64,000 nt of DNA from Citricoccus alkalitolerans (lineage in GTDB: Bacteria > Actinomycetota > Actinomycetes > Actinomycetales > Micrococcaceae), in the NCBI RefSeq assembly GCF_039528175.1, contig NZ_BAAALH010000002.1:1054001-1118000 (forward strand). Direction: 5' to 3'. Shown here piece after piece: positions 25,901-34,082 of the stretch. A program made the translations under genes and the position numbers. Under the pieces are notes generated by a model. That model was not told the DNA's origin. It did no database searches and was given only the letters and a program-made list of their open reading frames with translations. Within the stretch, counting starts at the first letter, position 1. Each line of letters begins with the position of its first letter.

Positions 25901-26095
25901 CACCGCCGGCAGCACATTGCGCTTGCCGGCGAGGAAGGTCTCCACCAGGGTGGTCTTGCCGATGCCGGCGGGGCCTTCGATGGCGACGAACTGGGGGACG
26001 CCGGTCTGCACTCGTTCCCACGTGGAGTTCAAGCGTTGCAGCTCCGCCGTGCGGCCCGGCAACGTCTCGGACTGGTCCTGCGGGTGCTGCGTCAT
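22940..26095 (-). CDS. LuxR family transcriptional regulator with AAA ATPase (LAL type)
   Basis: A 1051-residue LAL regulator. Walker A GPAGIGKTT lies at 41-49 and Walker B GIAVVEDLQWAD near residue 120. A long helical TPR-like region fills the centre. The LuxR helix-turn-helix lies near the C-terminus (LSTRERQIAVEVAEGKG and SREIATELFLSVRTVEYHV, about 945-1000), followed by a tail of about 45 residues. LAL proteins act as ATP- and ligand-dependent activators. No target is evident; the gene stands alone between ohrR and an acetyltransferase gene. Confidence 0.93.
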   Translation of the reverse strand: MTQHPQDQSETLPGRTAELQRLNSTWERVQTGVPQFVAIEGPAGIGKTTLVETFLAGKRNVLPAVELYPSDADAPGSLVQRLLSAITGRHRTQWPTVTQDCVQVVFDAIQTLESNDGGTGIAVVEDLQWADPFSAEVLWRCALAMPSGPFMIILTYRPQATELTVGIERFLASGRNGTHLQLGPLGVAECRQVLRERLGIPVSEDFARKVNDGTGGVPLLVSAVAGWLDHAPPGHRRLQDAMAALGQGQNAPQRLFGRALQSSLEALSPHLRDTLSLLAVAGEPLHIVHLSGALVELGYPGLPDHGLLDSDQVRITHTAGTVALSHPHLATLMADQLPDKRRAELHRILAPVLNGPAALGHRVQAQRLDPEPAETPLLVRTLMQYGGEALGRGDGVVAFGHFHQALQLTGDPVALTLALRATVLARRTDLVLELRDVLARLPQSRPGCAARAWDLLASEDLEGAVDQIRQGLYLPEDDPGRAGLLLLGHALSAAGRLAYATARFGAVGNTIDDLLDELVPVRRGFEHAARQDPRALRQVSEARSVEALLALWSGLRHGDRSRVGEFTEQMTSLLEDLRPVPGTEPVRSVISAVIGSRLRAQGEVASASRILDATAQDTPGPGEQRVFLESTLSQLAFHQGAWDRALEHATRAVDSCLMLPVDSGVRSAYATAALVPLARGEQRIGRPLLRRAVEDAGTTSEVVACAVAFTRAMGATFAGDHPEAAHQFQIIESTRVGWATAGFTTVCLYARALAEIGHVHQLQALAARATEGMDSAPEGVLHAVEAATLSALYRARGQSDEAREQLVGALAALDAEPVPYVAGIGPDVLPGGGHALVRAFLALDLSRLAMDGAGPAERPEDGVGDAGRWARQAADFFLRCGALPLQGEAEELEISLRKRQGDKATGPDDVGTRAEGGIRPMRGVHESVAGPAADRRAECAHEPVSAPAQAAFRLMAELSTRERQIAVEVAEGKGSREIATELFLSVRTVEYHVGNCLAKLGMTSRVELRKALRPATLTLLVPALAGRGSEEGNPVDGVSDDPLGLDDPSAP

Positions 26096-26274
26096 GGCGT
26101 ATCCCCTGCTGGTTCATCGGACCCTCACCGGATCCGGGCGCGCGCGAGCCGCAGCGCGGGCTTGTCTGCGGCCATGATAAGTGGATCACAGATCGGCCTC
26201 CAGCCACGTCAGGTTGATGACGTGACCGGCTCTGAGGTGGACCATGGGGCCAAGACGCGGGAGACTGCAGAACC

Positions 26275-26733
26275 ATGGTGGCGATGCGAGCGGGACCCGG
26301 CCAGGCCGGCGTCGTGGGCCGGCTGTTGCACGAGTTCAACACGGAGTTCGGCTCCCCCACGCCCTCCGCGGAGGGCTTCGCGGCGCGCTTCGAGACGCTG
26401 CTGGTGGGTGACGACGTCCTCGTCCTCTTGGCGGGCAGCGCCACGGCACCGACGGGCTTCGCATTCCTGACCCTGCGCCCGACGCCGTACGGCGACGGGC
26501 CGCTGGCACAGCTCGAGGAGTTGTACGTGCGACCGCATCAGCGGGGACGGGGCGTCGGCACCGAACTGCTGCTGAACGCCATCGAGCACGTGAGGGCGCG
26601 AGGCAGCGAGGAGATGCACATCAACGTGGATGAGGTCGACGAGGACACCCGGCGCTTCTACGAACGGCACGGGTTCACGAACATCCAGCCCGGAGAGGAC
26701 TACCGCATGCTCTGTTACCTGCGAGAGTTCTGA
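26275..26733 (+). CDS. GNAT family N-acetyltransferase
   Basis: A 152-residue acetyl-CoA-dependent acyltransferase. Motif A is LEELYVRPHQRGRGVGTELL (about 82-101), with the C-terminal FYERHGF motif B. The substrate is unknown. It lies divergent from the LAL gene across 179 bp with no clear operator. The ATG at 26275 has no strong ribosome site; an internal ATG at 26284 is possible. Confidence 0.88.
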   Translation: MVAMRAGPGQAGVVGRLLHEFNTEFGSPTPSAEGFAARFETLLVGDDVLVLLAGSATAPTGFAFLTLRPTPYGDGPLAQLEELYVRPHQRGRGVGTELLLNAIEHVRARGSEEMHINVDEVDEDTRRFYERHGFTNIQPGEDYRMLCYLREF

Positions 26734-26758
26734 GGGCCGGGCCGGCGGCGAGGTTCTC

Positions 26759-26914
26759 CTATCCCAGCAGGTGCAGGACCACTTCAAAGACGCCGACGGC
26801 GGCGGCGGCTGAGATGATGCCGGTGACGGTCCAGAACGTGGCGCGCTCGGTGGTGGCCGAGTAGGTGCCCGTGGTGGGGATTTCGGACGTGGAGAGTGAC
26901 AGCGGAGTGGACAT
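26759..26914 (-). CDS. 51-residue small membrane protein
   Basis: This is a short gene read directly from the sequence. The ATG at 26914 is preceded by GGAGG with 5-nt spacing, and the TAG at 26759-26761 closes a 51-residue product. Residues 1-24 are Ser/Thr-rich and polar; residues 28-50 form one transmembrane helix rich in Ala, Val and Ile. It is convergent with the acetyltransferase (25-bp gap). The function is unknown, and no family was recognised. Confidence 0.65.
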   Translation of the reverse strand: MSTPLSLSTSEIPTTGTYSATTERATFWTVTGIISAAAAVGVFEVVLHLLG

Positions 26915-27184
26915 GATGTCCTCCAAATGAGGGGATTCCGGGTCTGCCCAGAGCGGGCATCGGGCAGGACACTATCGCTGAAACCACACGGATGAAAACG
27001 CCACGCCGGACGACACGCCGAACGGGTTCCGTCCGGAGGTTGCGGGTCCGAAAACATGGCGACTGACCAGTGGAAACCTCTCAACCGGGCAGCCTGGAGC
27101 GCACTCCCGAGGGTGCTGCCAGGCGGTGCCGTCAGAGGTGGTCTCGTGAGGCCTTGATGACGCGGCCCCGGTCAGCCGGTGCCG

Positions 27185-27829
27185 TCAGCCCCTGGCATGG
27201 CTGAGCATCCTCAGCCGGAGGGCCCGGGCCGTGGCCATGTGGGCCCGCATGGCCGCACGCGCGCCGGCGGCCTCGTGCTCCCGGATGCAGCGGATGATCT
27301 CCGCGTGCTCCTCCAGTGACTGTTCCCAGCGTCCCGGCGTGGTGAGGGTTGAGGTCGGCGCATGGATCTGATGGGTGGAGAGCCGGTCCAGCAGATCACG
27401 CAGGATCGGGTTCCGGGCGGCCGACCACAGCGCCTCATGGAACTCGATGTTGGTGTCCAGCCGGGTGGCGTTGTCCGGGTCCGTGAGGGCCTGGTCCCGG
27501 GAGAGGAGTCCCTCCAGCCGGACCAGGTCCAGTTCGGTGCGGGCGGAGGCAGCCTCCTCGGCGGCCTGTCCCTCCAGGAGGATGCGGAGGTCATAGACCT
27601 GCATCAGCTGCTCGGGGTCCAGGCGCCGCACCTGCAGCCCCCGGGTCCCGCGTTCGAGCAGGCCCTCCTGTTGCAGCCGGCCCAGGGCCTCGCGCACCGG
27701 GGTCCGGGAGACCCCGAACCGCTCGGCCAGGGCCACTTCGCGGAAGGGGGTGCCGGGGGAGTGCTCGCCGCGGAGAATCTCCGTCTTGAGCTCGCCGTGC
27801 ATCGCGGCGGCGTCCATCTTCCCTGCCAC
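27185..27829 (-). CDS. GntR family regulator, FCD-domain (FadR/VanR type)
   Basis: A 214-residue repressor. The winged helix at the N-terminus (FREVALAERFGVSRTPVREAL, about 30-50) is followed by a helical FCD domain with metal-site residues (D-x3-H in DTNIEFHEALW and later His). The start is GTG at 27829, preceded by AAGGGA at 5-nt spacing; the ATG at 27817 is an alternative. It follows the TcuA-like gene on the same strand across an assembly gap and probably binds tgtataca at 29491. Confidence 0.9.
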   Translation of the reverse strand: MAGKMDAAAMHGELKTEILRGEHSPGTPFREVALAERFGVSRTPVREALGRLQQEGLLERGTRGLQVRRLDPEQLMQVYDLRILLEGQAAEEAASARTELDLVRLEGLLSRDQALTDPDNATRLDTNIEFHEALWSAARNPILRDLLDRLSTHQIHAPTSTLTTPGRWEQSLEEHAEIIRCIREHEAAGARAAMRAHMATARALRLRMLSHARG

Positions 27830-27871
27830 AGGTGTCCCTTCGTCCGCTCTCAGCGGTGCCCGGCCGGCGTC

Positions 27872-27900
27872 NNNNNNNNNNNNNNNNNNNNNNNNNNNNN
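27872..27900. other. Assembly gap (29 N)
   Basis: Unknown bases lie between the TcuA-like and GntR genes. Both edges carry the same GC-rich octamer cggccggc, which contains the palindrome gccggc. This points to a repeat or hairpin that the assembler could not cross. Confidence 0.9.
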
Positions 27901-27921
27901 CGGCCGGCACGCCTTCCGATG

Positions 27922-29439
27922 TCAGGCCAGCGTACCGGCGCGCCGTCCGAAGACGACGCCCGCGGCCAGGCCGGAGCCGCCGGGGTAGTTGCCGGCGAAC
28001 AGCCCGCCGAGCATCTCACCGCACACGTACAGCCCGGAGATGTGCTCGCCCTCGGCGTCCAGGACCCGGCCGTGGGTGTCCGACTTCAGGCCGCCGAAGG
28101 TGAACGTGATGCCACAGGTGACCGCGTAGGCGTAGAAGGGCCCCTCGGTCAGCGGGGTGGCCCAGTTGGACTTGACCGGGGTGGTCTCGGCGCGGCGGCC
28201 GTCCTTGACGGTGGGGTCCCAGGGGACGGTGGTGTCGATGGACCCGTTGTAGTCCTGGACAGTGCCGGTGAGGGCCTCCGGGGCGATCCCGATCTTCTCG
28301 GCCAGCTCCTCGAGGGTGCCTGCCTCGGCCACGGTGATGCCGGGCATCTCATACTCCTCGCTCCGCAGCATGGCCCGCAGGGGGGCGTCGAAGATCTGGT
28401 AGGCGACCGAGCCCGGCTGCTTGAGGATCTCGCGGCCGAACTTGGCATAGGTGTAGTTGCGGAAGTCCTCACCCTCGTCCACGAACCGCTGGCCCTCGGT
28501 GTTGACGATGATCCCCAGCGGGTAGGACTGACGGGTCAACCGGTTGGTGAGCTCGCGGTTGGACTCGTTGTTCGGCGTGAACGCATCCCACTGCGTGGAG
28601 TGGCAGGTGGACCAGTGCCCGGCCTTCTGGGCACCGATCTCCAGGCCGGCGGCGATCATGTCCCCGTTGTTGAAGGGGGTGCCGCGGACCTTGGCGTTCT
28701 CCCATCCCTCTCCGAGGTGCTCGCGGCGCCATTCGGCATTGGACTCGAAGCCGCCGGCGCCCAGGATCACGGACTCGGCGTGCAGCTCCTGCAGAGACCC
28801 GTCCTCCTGGCGGACGGTGACGCCCTTGACCTGGCCCTCCTCGACGACCAGCCCGGTCACGTCCTGGCCGTAGCGGACCTCGGTGCCCAGCTGCTCGGCC
28901 ACGCGGACGTGGTCATGCATCAGGCCCTCGCCGCCGCCGACGTTGCCGACATGCAGCCCGCCCCAGAACAGGTAGCTGCCGTCCTCGCGCTGGTAGGCCT
29001 GGCGCTCGTACATCAGGCGGTACTTCAGTCCCAGTGACTGCAGCCACCGCAGGTTCGGGGCGGCTTCCTGCACCAGGCCCTCGGTCAGCTCCGGGTCATT
29101 GCGGCCGTCGGTGACGCGGACGAGGTCGGCGGTGTAGTCCGCGGCGGAGTAGGCCGGAACCTCCGTGACGGCGTGGCGCTCGTCCGGCTCGATGAAGTCC
29201 TGCAGGTCCTCGAGACCGGCATGGGCGATGCGCGTGGCCCCTGCGGTGTAGTAGCTGTTGCCGCCGAAGGCATCGCGGGGGGCCTTCTCCAGCAGGAGCA
29301 CCTTCCGGCCCCGCTCGGCTGCTGCGTGGGCGGCGGTGAACGCGGCGTTGCCGCCGCCGACGACGATGACATCGGCGTCCAGGCTGGTGCCGGTCTGGGC
29401 GTCACCGATGCGGGTGTCCGGGGTGGGGGAGGTGGTCAT
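27922..29439 (-). CDS. FAD-dependent tricarballylate dehydrogenase (TcuA-like)
   Basis: A 505-residue flavoprotein of the fumarate reductase/succinate dehydrogenase-like FAD superfamily. The FAD dinucleotide-binding motif is VVGGGNAA (about 26-33), with GGNSYYTAGATR following. The C-terminal FAD loop is GGLFAGNYPGGSGLAAG. The TcuA subgroup oxidises tricarballylate to cis-aconitate. The tricarboxylate transporter TctCBA and a citrate-type two-component system nearby support this, though a related 3-keto-steroid or other dehydrogenase role is possible. AAAGGGA precedes the ATG. No TcuB partner is seen. Confidence 0.85.
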   Translation of the reverse strand: MTTSPTPDTRIGDAQTGTSLDADVIVVGGGNAAFTAAHAAAERGRKVLLLEKAPRDAFGGNSYYTAGATRIAHAGLEDLQDFIEPDERHAVTEVPAYSAADYTADLVRVTDGRNDPELTEGLVQEAAPNLRWLQSLGLKYRLMYERQAYQREDGSYLFWGGLHVGNVGGGEGLMHDHVRVAEQLGTEVRYGQDVTGLVVEEGQVKGVTVRQEDGSLQELHAESVILGAGGFESNAEWRREHLGEGWENAKVRGTPFNNGDMIAAGLEIGAQKAGHWSTCHSTQWDAFTPNNESNRELTNRLTRQSYPLGIIVNTEGQRFVDEGEDFRNYTYAKFGREILKQPGSVAYQIFDAPLRAMLRSEEYEMPGITVAEAGTLEELAEKIGIAPEALTGTVQDYNGSIDTTVPWDPTVKDGRRAETTPVKSNWATPLTEGPFYAYAVTCGITFTFGGLKSDTHGRVLDAEGEHISGLYVCGEMLGGLFAGNYPGGSGLAAGVVFGRRAGTLA

Positions 29440-29488
29440 GGGGAGTCCCTTTCAGTCGGCTCGCCGGTCCACCCGACGACTGTGCACG

Positions 29489-29500
29489 AATGTATACAAA
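29489..29500. promoter_or_regulatory. Probable GntR operator upstream of the TcuA-like gene
   Basis: tgtataca (29491-29498) is a perfect palindrome of the T-N-GTATAC-N-A type bound by FCD-class GntR regulators. It lies 50 bp upstream of the ATG in a 182-bp intergenic region. Confidence 0.65.
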
Positions 29501-29621
29501 TGTGGACAACGCTGCAAGCGCTGACGGGACAGGGACGCGGGGTGGCCCGCCGCCGATGCCTCGCGCCTGTTATCGGGGCACGGTGCTCCCTGCCGGATGC
29601 TCTGTGGCGGACTTCTGGGAC

Positions 29622-30413
29622 TCAGCCGATCCAGGCGTACCGGTGTTCCGGGCGACCAGTGGCGCCGTAGCGCGGACGCAGCTCGGCTTTGCCGCGGTCG
29701 GTCAGCAGTTCGAGATAGCGGCGCGCGCTGACCCTGGAGATCCCGCAGGCCGCCGCCACCTCACGCGCCGAGAGGTCGACGCCGGCCCCGGCCCCTCGCA
29801 GCGCGGCTGCCACCAGATTCAGGGTGGGGGCCGAGTAGCCCTTGGGCAGGCGGTCCGGGGGTCCGCCCACTGGTGTGGCCGCGCCTGATCGTGCCTCCGC
29901 TCCCGACCGGGCCGTTGTGCTGGACTGCCCGGGTTGCTCCACGTTGCCCGGGGCTCTGCCGGATGCGCCCCGGACCAACCGGTCGATCTCGGTCTGGTCC
30001 AGTTCCGGGGCCGTGCCGGAGCCCTGGAGGGATCCGCCGTGGGCGGCCAGGAGGGCGGCGAACTCCCGGAGGCGCTCGTTGAACTCCTCACGGCTGAAGG
30101 GCTTGACCAGGTAGCCGTCCACGCCGTGGCCCACCGCGCGGCGGACGGTGTCCCGCTCGCTGGCGGCGGTCACCATGATCACCGCGACGTCATGACCAGC
30201 CGTTCGCAGGTCCTCCAGTACCTGGACGCCGCCCCGGTCCGGCAGGTGCACGTCCAGCAGCACGAGATCCACCTCGTGCTGAGTCAGGTAATCCGCCACC
30301 GGCAGGCCGCGTTCCAAGACCCCGACCACCTCGAAGCCATCGAGGGCCTCCACGAAACGCCGGTGCATTCCCGCGACCGCGAAGTCGTCATCCACTACGA
30401 GTGTCCTGATCAA
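29622..30413 (-). CDS. Response regulator, CitB/DcuR-type
   Basis: A 263-residue two-component regulator. The receiver domain has the acidic pocket D8-D10, phospho-acceptor D54 (LLDVHLP) and Lys in GYLVKPF near 104. A Gly/Ser/Ala-rich linker (about 130-190) leads to a C-terminal helix-turn-helix (VDLSAREVAAACGISRVSARRYLELL) typical of the CitB family. Its start overlaps the kinase stop (ATGA), so the pair is co-translated. The likely targets are the divergent tct operon and the TcuA-like gene. Confidence 0.93.
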   Translation of the reverse strand: MIRTLVVDDDFAVAGMHRRFVEALDGFEVVGVLERGLPVADYLTQHEVDLVLLDVHLPDRGGVQVLEDLRTAGHDVAVIMVTAASERDTVRRAVGHGVDGYLVKPFSREEFNERLREFAALLAAHGGSLQGSGTAPELDQTEIDRLVRGASGRAPGNVEQPGQSSTTARSGAEARSGAATPVGGPPDRLPKGYSAPTLNLVAAALRGAGAGVDLSAREVAAACGISRVSARRYLELLTDRGKAELRPRYGATGRPEHRYAWIG

Positions 30414-32221
30414 CGGATGCCCCCTCTGTCCCCAGTGTCTGGTGTCCCGGTATGTTCTCTGCCCGCTCCAGCACGAGAATCGTCATCGGTGCCCGTGTCG
30501 GTGCCCGTGTCGGTGCCAGCGTCCGGGACGGCGTCGGAGTCTGCGGCCGCCGGCCAGGCGGCCTGGAACCGGGCCCCGCCCCAGGGCGACGGGGCGATCT
30601 CCACCCGGCCGTGCCGGCGTCGGGCGATGCGGTCCACCAGGGCGAGGCCGATGCCGCGCCCTCCGACGGGCCGCGCTGACGCCGGGCCGGTGTCCTTGGT
30701 GGAGGTTCCCCAGCGGAAGAGCGCCTGCGCCGCGTCCGGGTCCAGCCCGGGGCCAGAATCGTCCACCTGGACCGCGAATCCGGTGGTGCCGGCGGTCACC
30801 TCCAGCATCACCCGGCCGCCGTCCCCGGCCGCCTCGATGGCATTCGTCAGCAGGTTGGCCACCACCGTGAGGGCGTCGTCGTCCGCACGCCAGTCCGTCT
30901 CGACGGAACTATCGGCGGTCAGCTCCAGCACGACGCCGGCCTCCCGGGCGAGCGCGGACTTCGCGCCGACCAGCGCGGACAGGGACGCATCGGAGAGATC
31001 GTGCTGAAAGGGACCGCCGGCCAGGCCCGTCAGGCTCCGAATGTACTCCTGCGCCTCCTCGGTCTCATCGAGGGACAGCAGGCCGGAGATCACATGGAGC
31101 CGGTTGGAGAACTCGTGGGTCTGTGACCGCAGGGTCTCCGTCAGGCTGCGCTGGCCTTCCAGCTCCCGCAGGCTGGCTTCCAGCTCGGTGCGGTCCTGCA
31201 CGGTCAGGGTCCGTCCGATCTGCCGCCCCTGCGCCCGTGCCGGCCGCACCCGAGCCAACAGGATGCGCTCGCCGGCCAGGGCGAAGGTCGTCAGGTCCCA
31301 GTCGGCCTCGTCCGGCATCGGACGCCGGGGCCCGGCATCGGCTGCCGTGCCCGGAGGCGAAGCAGGTGTGGGTGCCGGTAGGGGGGAGGGGGCCAGAAGT
31401 GCGGCCAGGTCCGCATCCAGCACCTCTGCGGCCGGACGGCCCTCGATGTCCGTGCCCACGCCGAGCAGTCGGGTGGCCTCATCGTTGACGAGGGTGATGG
31501 TGCCGTCCTCGTCCACGCCGATGACGCCGTCTCCGACGCTGTGCAGCAGGGCCTGCCGGGACTGGTGCAGGCCGGCCATCTCCTCCGGGCCGGCCCCGTA
31601 GATCCTGGTGCGCACATAGCGGGAGGCCCAAGCGGCCCCGGCGGTGCCCAGGCCGGCGGCGAGCAGGACCCAGGGGGCGAAGCTGAGGACGACCTCGAGC
31701 AGGTCGGCGCGGATCTCGCTCTGCAACAGGCCCACCGAGACGGTGCCCACCACCTCGTCGCCGTCCCAGATCGGGACCTTGGACCGCAGTGACTCCCCCA
31801 GGGGGCCCTCCTCGGTGCCGCGGAAGGTCTCGCCAGCACGGATCGGGGCATGGTCTGAGGAGACCGGCTGGCCGATCTGCGCGGGATCGGGATGGGCCAC
31901 CCGGATGCCATCCCGGTCTGCGATGACCACGAACTCGACCCCGGCGGCCCGTTCGGCCAGGTGGGCGATGGGCTGGATTCTCTCCACCGCATCCGCTGCG
32001 TTCACCGTGGCGATCACCTCGGGGACGCTGGCCATCTCGGTGGCCACGGTGTGGACCTCCTCGAAGGCGAGGTCCCGGGTGCGCAGTTCCTCGAAGCGCA
32101 GCACGATGGCGGCCACGGCCAGCACTGTCAGCAGCACGATGGCCAGCTGCAGGGTGAGCAACTGCAGGCGGAACCGGCGGCGGGGCCGGTGCCCGTGCAG
32201 GCGGGGCGGGGGGTGAAGCAC
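30410..32221 (-). CDS. Sensor histidine kinase, CitA/DcuS-type
   Basis: A 603-residue membrane kinase. TM1 lies at about 20-42, with an extracytoplasmic PASC/CitA-type ligand domain to about 180, then TM2 (VVLSFAPWVLLAAGLGTAGAAW). A cytoplasmic PAS (GVDEDGTITLVNDEATRLLG), the phospho-acceptor His in a SpoOB-type helix (QTHEFSNRLHVISGLL) and a HATPase domain (N-box TNAIEAA, then DDSGPG and GRGIGLAL) follow. GTG at 32221 has CAGGAG upstream and is preferred to TTG at 32245. This architecture senses extracellular di- or tricarboxylates and fits the adjacent transporter. Confidence 0.92.
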   Translation of the reverse strand: MLHPPPRLHGHRPRRRFRLQLLTLQLAIVLLTVLAVAAIVLRFEELRTRDLAFEEVHTVATEMASVPEVIATVNAADAVERIQPIAHLAERAAGVEFVVIADRDGIRVAHPDPAQIGQPVSSDHAPIRAGETFRGTEEGPLGESLRSKVPIWDGDEVVGTVSVGLLQSEIRADLLEVVLSFAPWVLLAAGLGTAGAAWASRYVRTRIYGAGPEEMAGLHQSRQALLHSVGDGVIGVDEDGTITLVNDEATRLLGVGTDIEGRPAAEVLDADLAALLAPSPLPAPTPASPPGTAADAGPRRPMPDEADWDLTTFALAGERILLARVRPARAQGRQIGRTLTVQDRTELEASLRELEGQRSLTETLRSQTHEFSNRLHVISGLLSLDETEEAQEYIRSLTGLAGGPFQHDLSDASLSALVGAKSALAREAGVVLELTADSSVETDWRADDDALTVVANLLTNAIEAAGDGGRVMLEVTAGTTGFAVQVDDSGPGLDPDAAQALFRWGTSTKDTGPASARPVGGRGIGLALVDRIARRRHGRVEIAPSPWGGARFQAAWPAAADSDAVPDAGTDTGTDTGTDDDSRAGAGREHTGTPDTGDRGGIR

Positions 32222-32414
32222 CGTGGCTGACTCCTGGGGGATCAAGGGGACGGGGGGACGGGGGGACGTGACGCGGTGTTGTCAGAAGTTTCTTAACCAC
32301 CCCTTATGACCACAACCATCATTCTGCTGTGCCATGGATCACGTTTCTGTCAACGTGGAGGATCGGCCACGGCTTAAGTGGTCCGAATCACTGACGTAGA
32401 GAGTACGGAAGACC
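32222..32414 (+). promoter_or_regulatory. Divergent promoter region of the two-component and tct operons
   Basis: The 193-bp region includes an AT-richer core at about 32280-32320 (tttcttaaccaccccttatgacc), where the response regulator probably binds. It also contains short repeats of acgtnnnncaacgt type near 32340-32360. No exact operator can be fixed. CGGAAG precedes the tctC ATG. Confidence 0.45.
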
Positions 32415-33398
32415 ATGAGTTCACGCACCTTCACCAAGGCCGCCCTCGGGGTGGCAGCCGCCGGCGTCGTCGGCCTTGCCTTGGTCAATGCCGCCGCTGG
32501 CGGAGGCGAGGCCACCGCCCGATCCAAGCTGGTGCTGATGGCACCCGCGGCGCCCGGCGGTGGCTGGGACGGCTTCGCCCGCGAATCCCAGCAGGCCATC
32601 AAATCCGATGGGATCTCCAACAATGTCCAGGTGGTCAACGTCCCCGGAGCAGGTGGCACCATCGGCCTGGGACAGTTCGCCCAGATGGAGGGCCGCTCGG
32701 ACATGATGATGGTCACCGGCGGCGTGATGGTCGGCGCCGTCGAGCTGGCGGACTCCGGAGTCTCCATGGACGACGTCGAGCCGCTGGTTCGGCTGGCGGA
32801 CGACTATGCCGCCCTCGTGGTGCCGGCGGACTCGCCGTACGAGACCGTGGACGAATTCATCGAAGCGTGGAAGCAGGACCCGGGTGGCACGTCCATCTCC
32901 GGCGGCTCGCTCGGCTCGATCGATCACCTGCTGACCGGCCTCGTGGCGGAGAAGGCGGGGATCGACCCGTCCAAGACCAACTACATCGCCTACTCGGGCG
33001 GCGGCGAGGCGCTGACCTCCATGCTCTCCGGCACCACCGTGGCCGGCATGTCCGGATACAACGAGGTGGCGGATCAGATCGAGGCCGGCAACCTGCGGGC
33101 CCTGGCCATCTCCTCGAAGGAGCGGCTGCCCGGCGTGGACGTGCCCACCTTCCTGGAGCAGGGCGTGGATGCCGAGATGGCCAACTGGCGCGGCCTGGCC
33201 GCGGCCCCCGGAGTCTCCGAGGAGGACCGGGGCGAGTTGCTGGAGATCGTGGCGGAATACCGCCAGACGGAGCACTGGCAGGACGCCCTCGAGCGCAACA
33301 GCTGGACGGACAGCTACATGACGGGCGACGAGTTCGAGGCCTTCCTCGACGAGGAGATCGACCGCACCCGTGACATCGTGGAAGGACTCGGACTGTGA
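32415..33398 (+). CDS. tctC: Tripartite tricarboxylate transporter substrate-binding protein (TctC)
   Basis: A 327-residue exported binding protein of the Bug/TctC family. The N-terminal hydrophobic segment (about 8-28, AALGVAAAGVVGLALVNAAA) is a signal or anchor without a clear lipobox. The fold motifs are APAAPGGGWD, VNVPGAGGTIGLGQF and SISGGSLGSIDHL. It would capture citrate or tricarballylate outside the membrane and deliver it to TctAB. It overlaps tctB by 4 bp. Confidence 0.93.
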   Translation: MSSRTFTKAALGVAAAGVVGLALVNAAAGGGEATARSKLVLMAPAAPGGGWDGFARESQQAIKSDGISNNVQVVNVPGAGGTIGLGQFAQMEGRSDMMMVTGGVMVGAVELADSGVSMDDVEPLVRLADDYAALVVPADSPYETVDEFIEAWKQDPGGTSISGGSLGSIDHLLTGLVAEKAGIDPSKTNYIAYSGGGEALTSMLSGTTVAGMSGYNEVADQIEAGNLRALAISSKERLPGVDVPTFLEQGVDAEMANWRGLAAAPGVSEEDRGELLEIVAEYRQTEHWQDALERNSWTDSYMTGDEFEAFLDEEIDRTRDIVEGLGL

Positions 33399-34081
33399 GC
33401 CAGCAGCAGACACTACCCCCGGCCGGAACTGCCGGTTCGCCCGGCGGACCGCAGGGCCCGACGTCGGCCACACCCCAGGGCGGGACCGCGCGTCGGGGAT
33501 TCTGGGCCGGCCGCAGCGAACTGATCATGCCCCTGCTGGTGGGCGGCATCGCCACCTGGCTCGCCATCGAGACCGCGACCATGAACGTCATGGGCGACTC
33601 CGTGCCGGGGCCCCAGTTCTTCCCGACAATCGTCTGCATCGTGCTCTACGCCGTCGCGGTCGTCCACGCCATCCAGCTGCTGCGCAACCCGCGGCTGCCG
33701 GACCTCACCGACGATGCGGTGAATGCGGACACCTCCTCGGACCTGCTCGGCGACCTGGCCCACGCCTCCGAACGGGGCCGTGAGCGGATCGCCGGCCGTA
33801 CCCCGGGTGCCACACTGCCCCAGGGCTGGAAGACGTACACCGACTGGAAGACCGTGGGGCTGATCGTCGGCGGGATCGCCGTGTTCATCCTCGTGCTGCC
33901 CGTCCTGGGCTGGGTGCTGTCCGCGGCCGGCCTGTTCTGGGTGGTCTGCAAGGCACTGGGCAGCAAGCGACCGCTGTTCGACCTCATCATCTCGCTGGTG
34001 TTCTCCTCAGTCATCCAGCTGGCCTTCAACGCCGGCCTCGGACTGAACCTGCCCGGCGGTTTCCTGGAAGGACTGATCTGA
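33395..34081 (+). CDS. tctB: Tripartite tricarboxylate transporter small subunit (TctB)
   Basis: A 228-residue membrane protein starting at GTG overlapping the tctC stop (GTGA). A Pro/Gly-rich cytoplasmic N-terminus of about 40 residues precedes four hydrophobic segments (about 46-62, 70-92, 150-175 and 185-222), the usual TctB layout. It is the small permease subunit. One base separates its stop from the tctA start. Confidence 0.9.
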   Translation: MSQQQTLPPAGTAGSPGGPQGPTSATPQGGTARRGFWAGRSELIMPLLVGGIATWLAIETATMNVMGDSVPGPQFFPTIVCIVLYAVAVVHAIQLLRNPRLPDLTDDAVNADTSSDLLGDLAHASERGRERIAGRTPGATLPQGWKTYTDWKTVGLIVGGIAVFILVLPVLGWVLSAAGLFWVVCKALGSKRPLFDLIISLVFSSVIQLAFNAGLGLNLPGGFLEGLI

Positions 34082-34082
34082 G

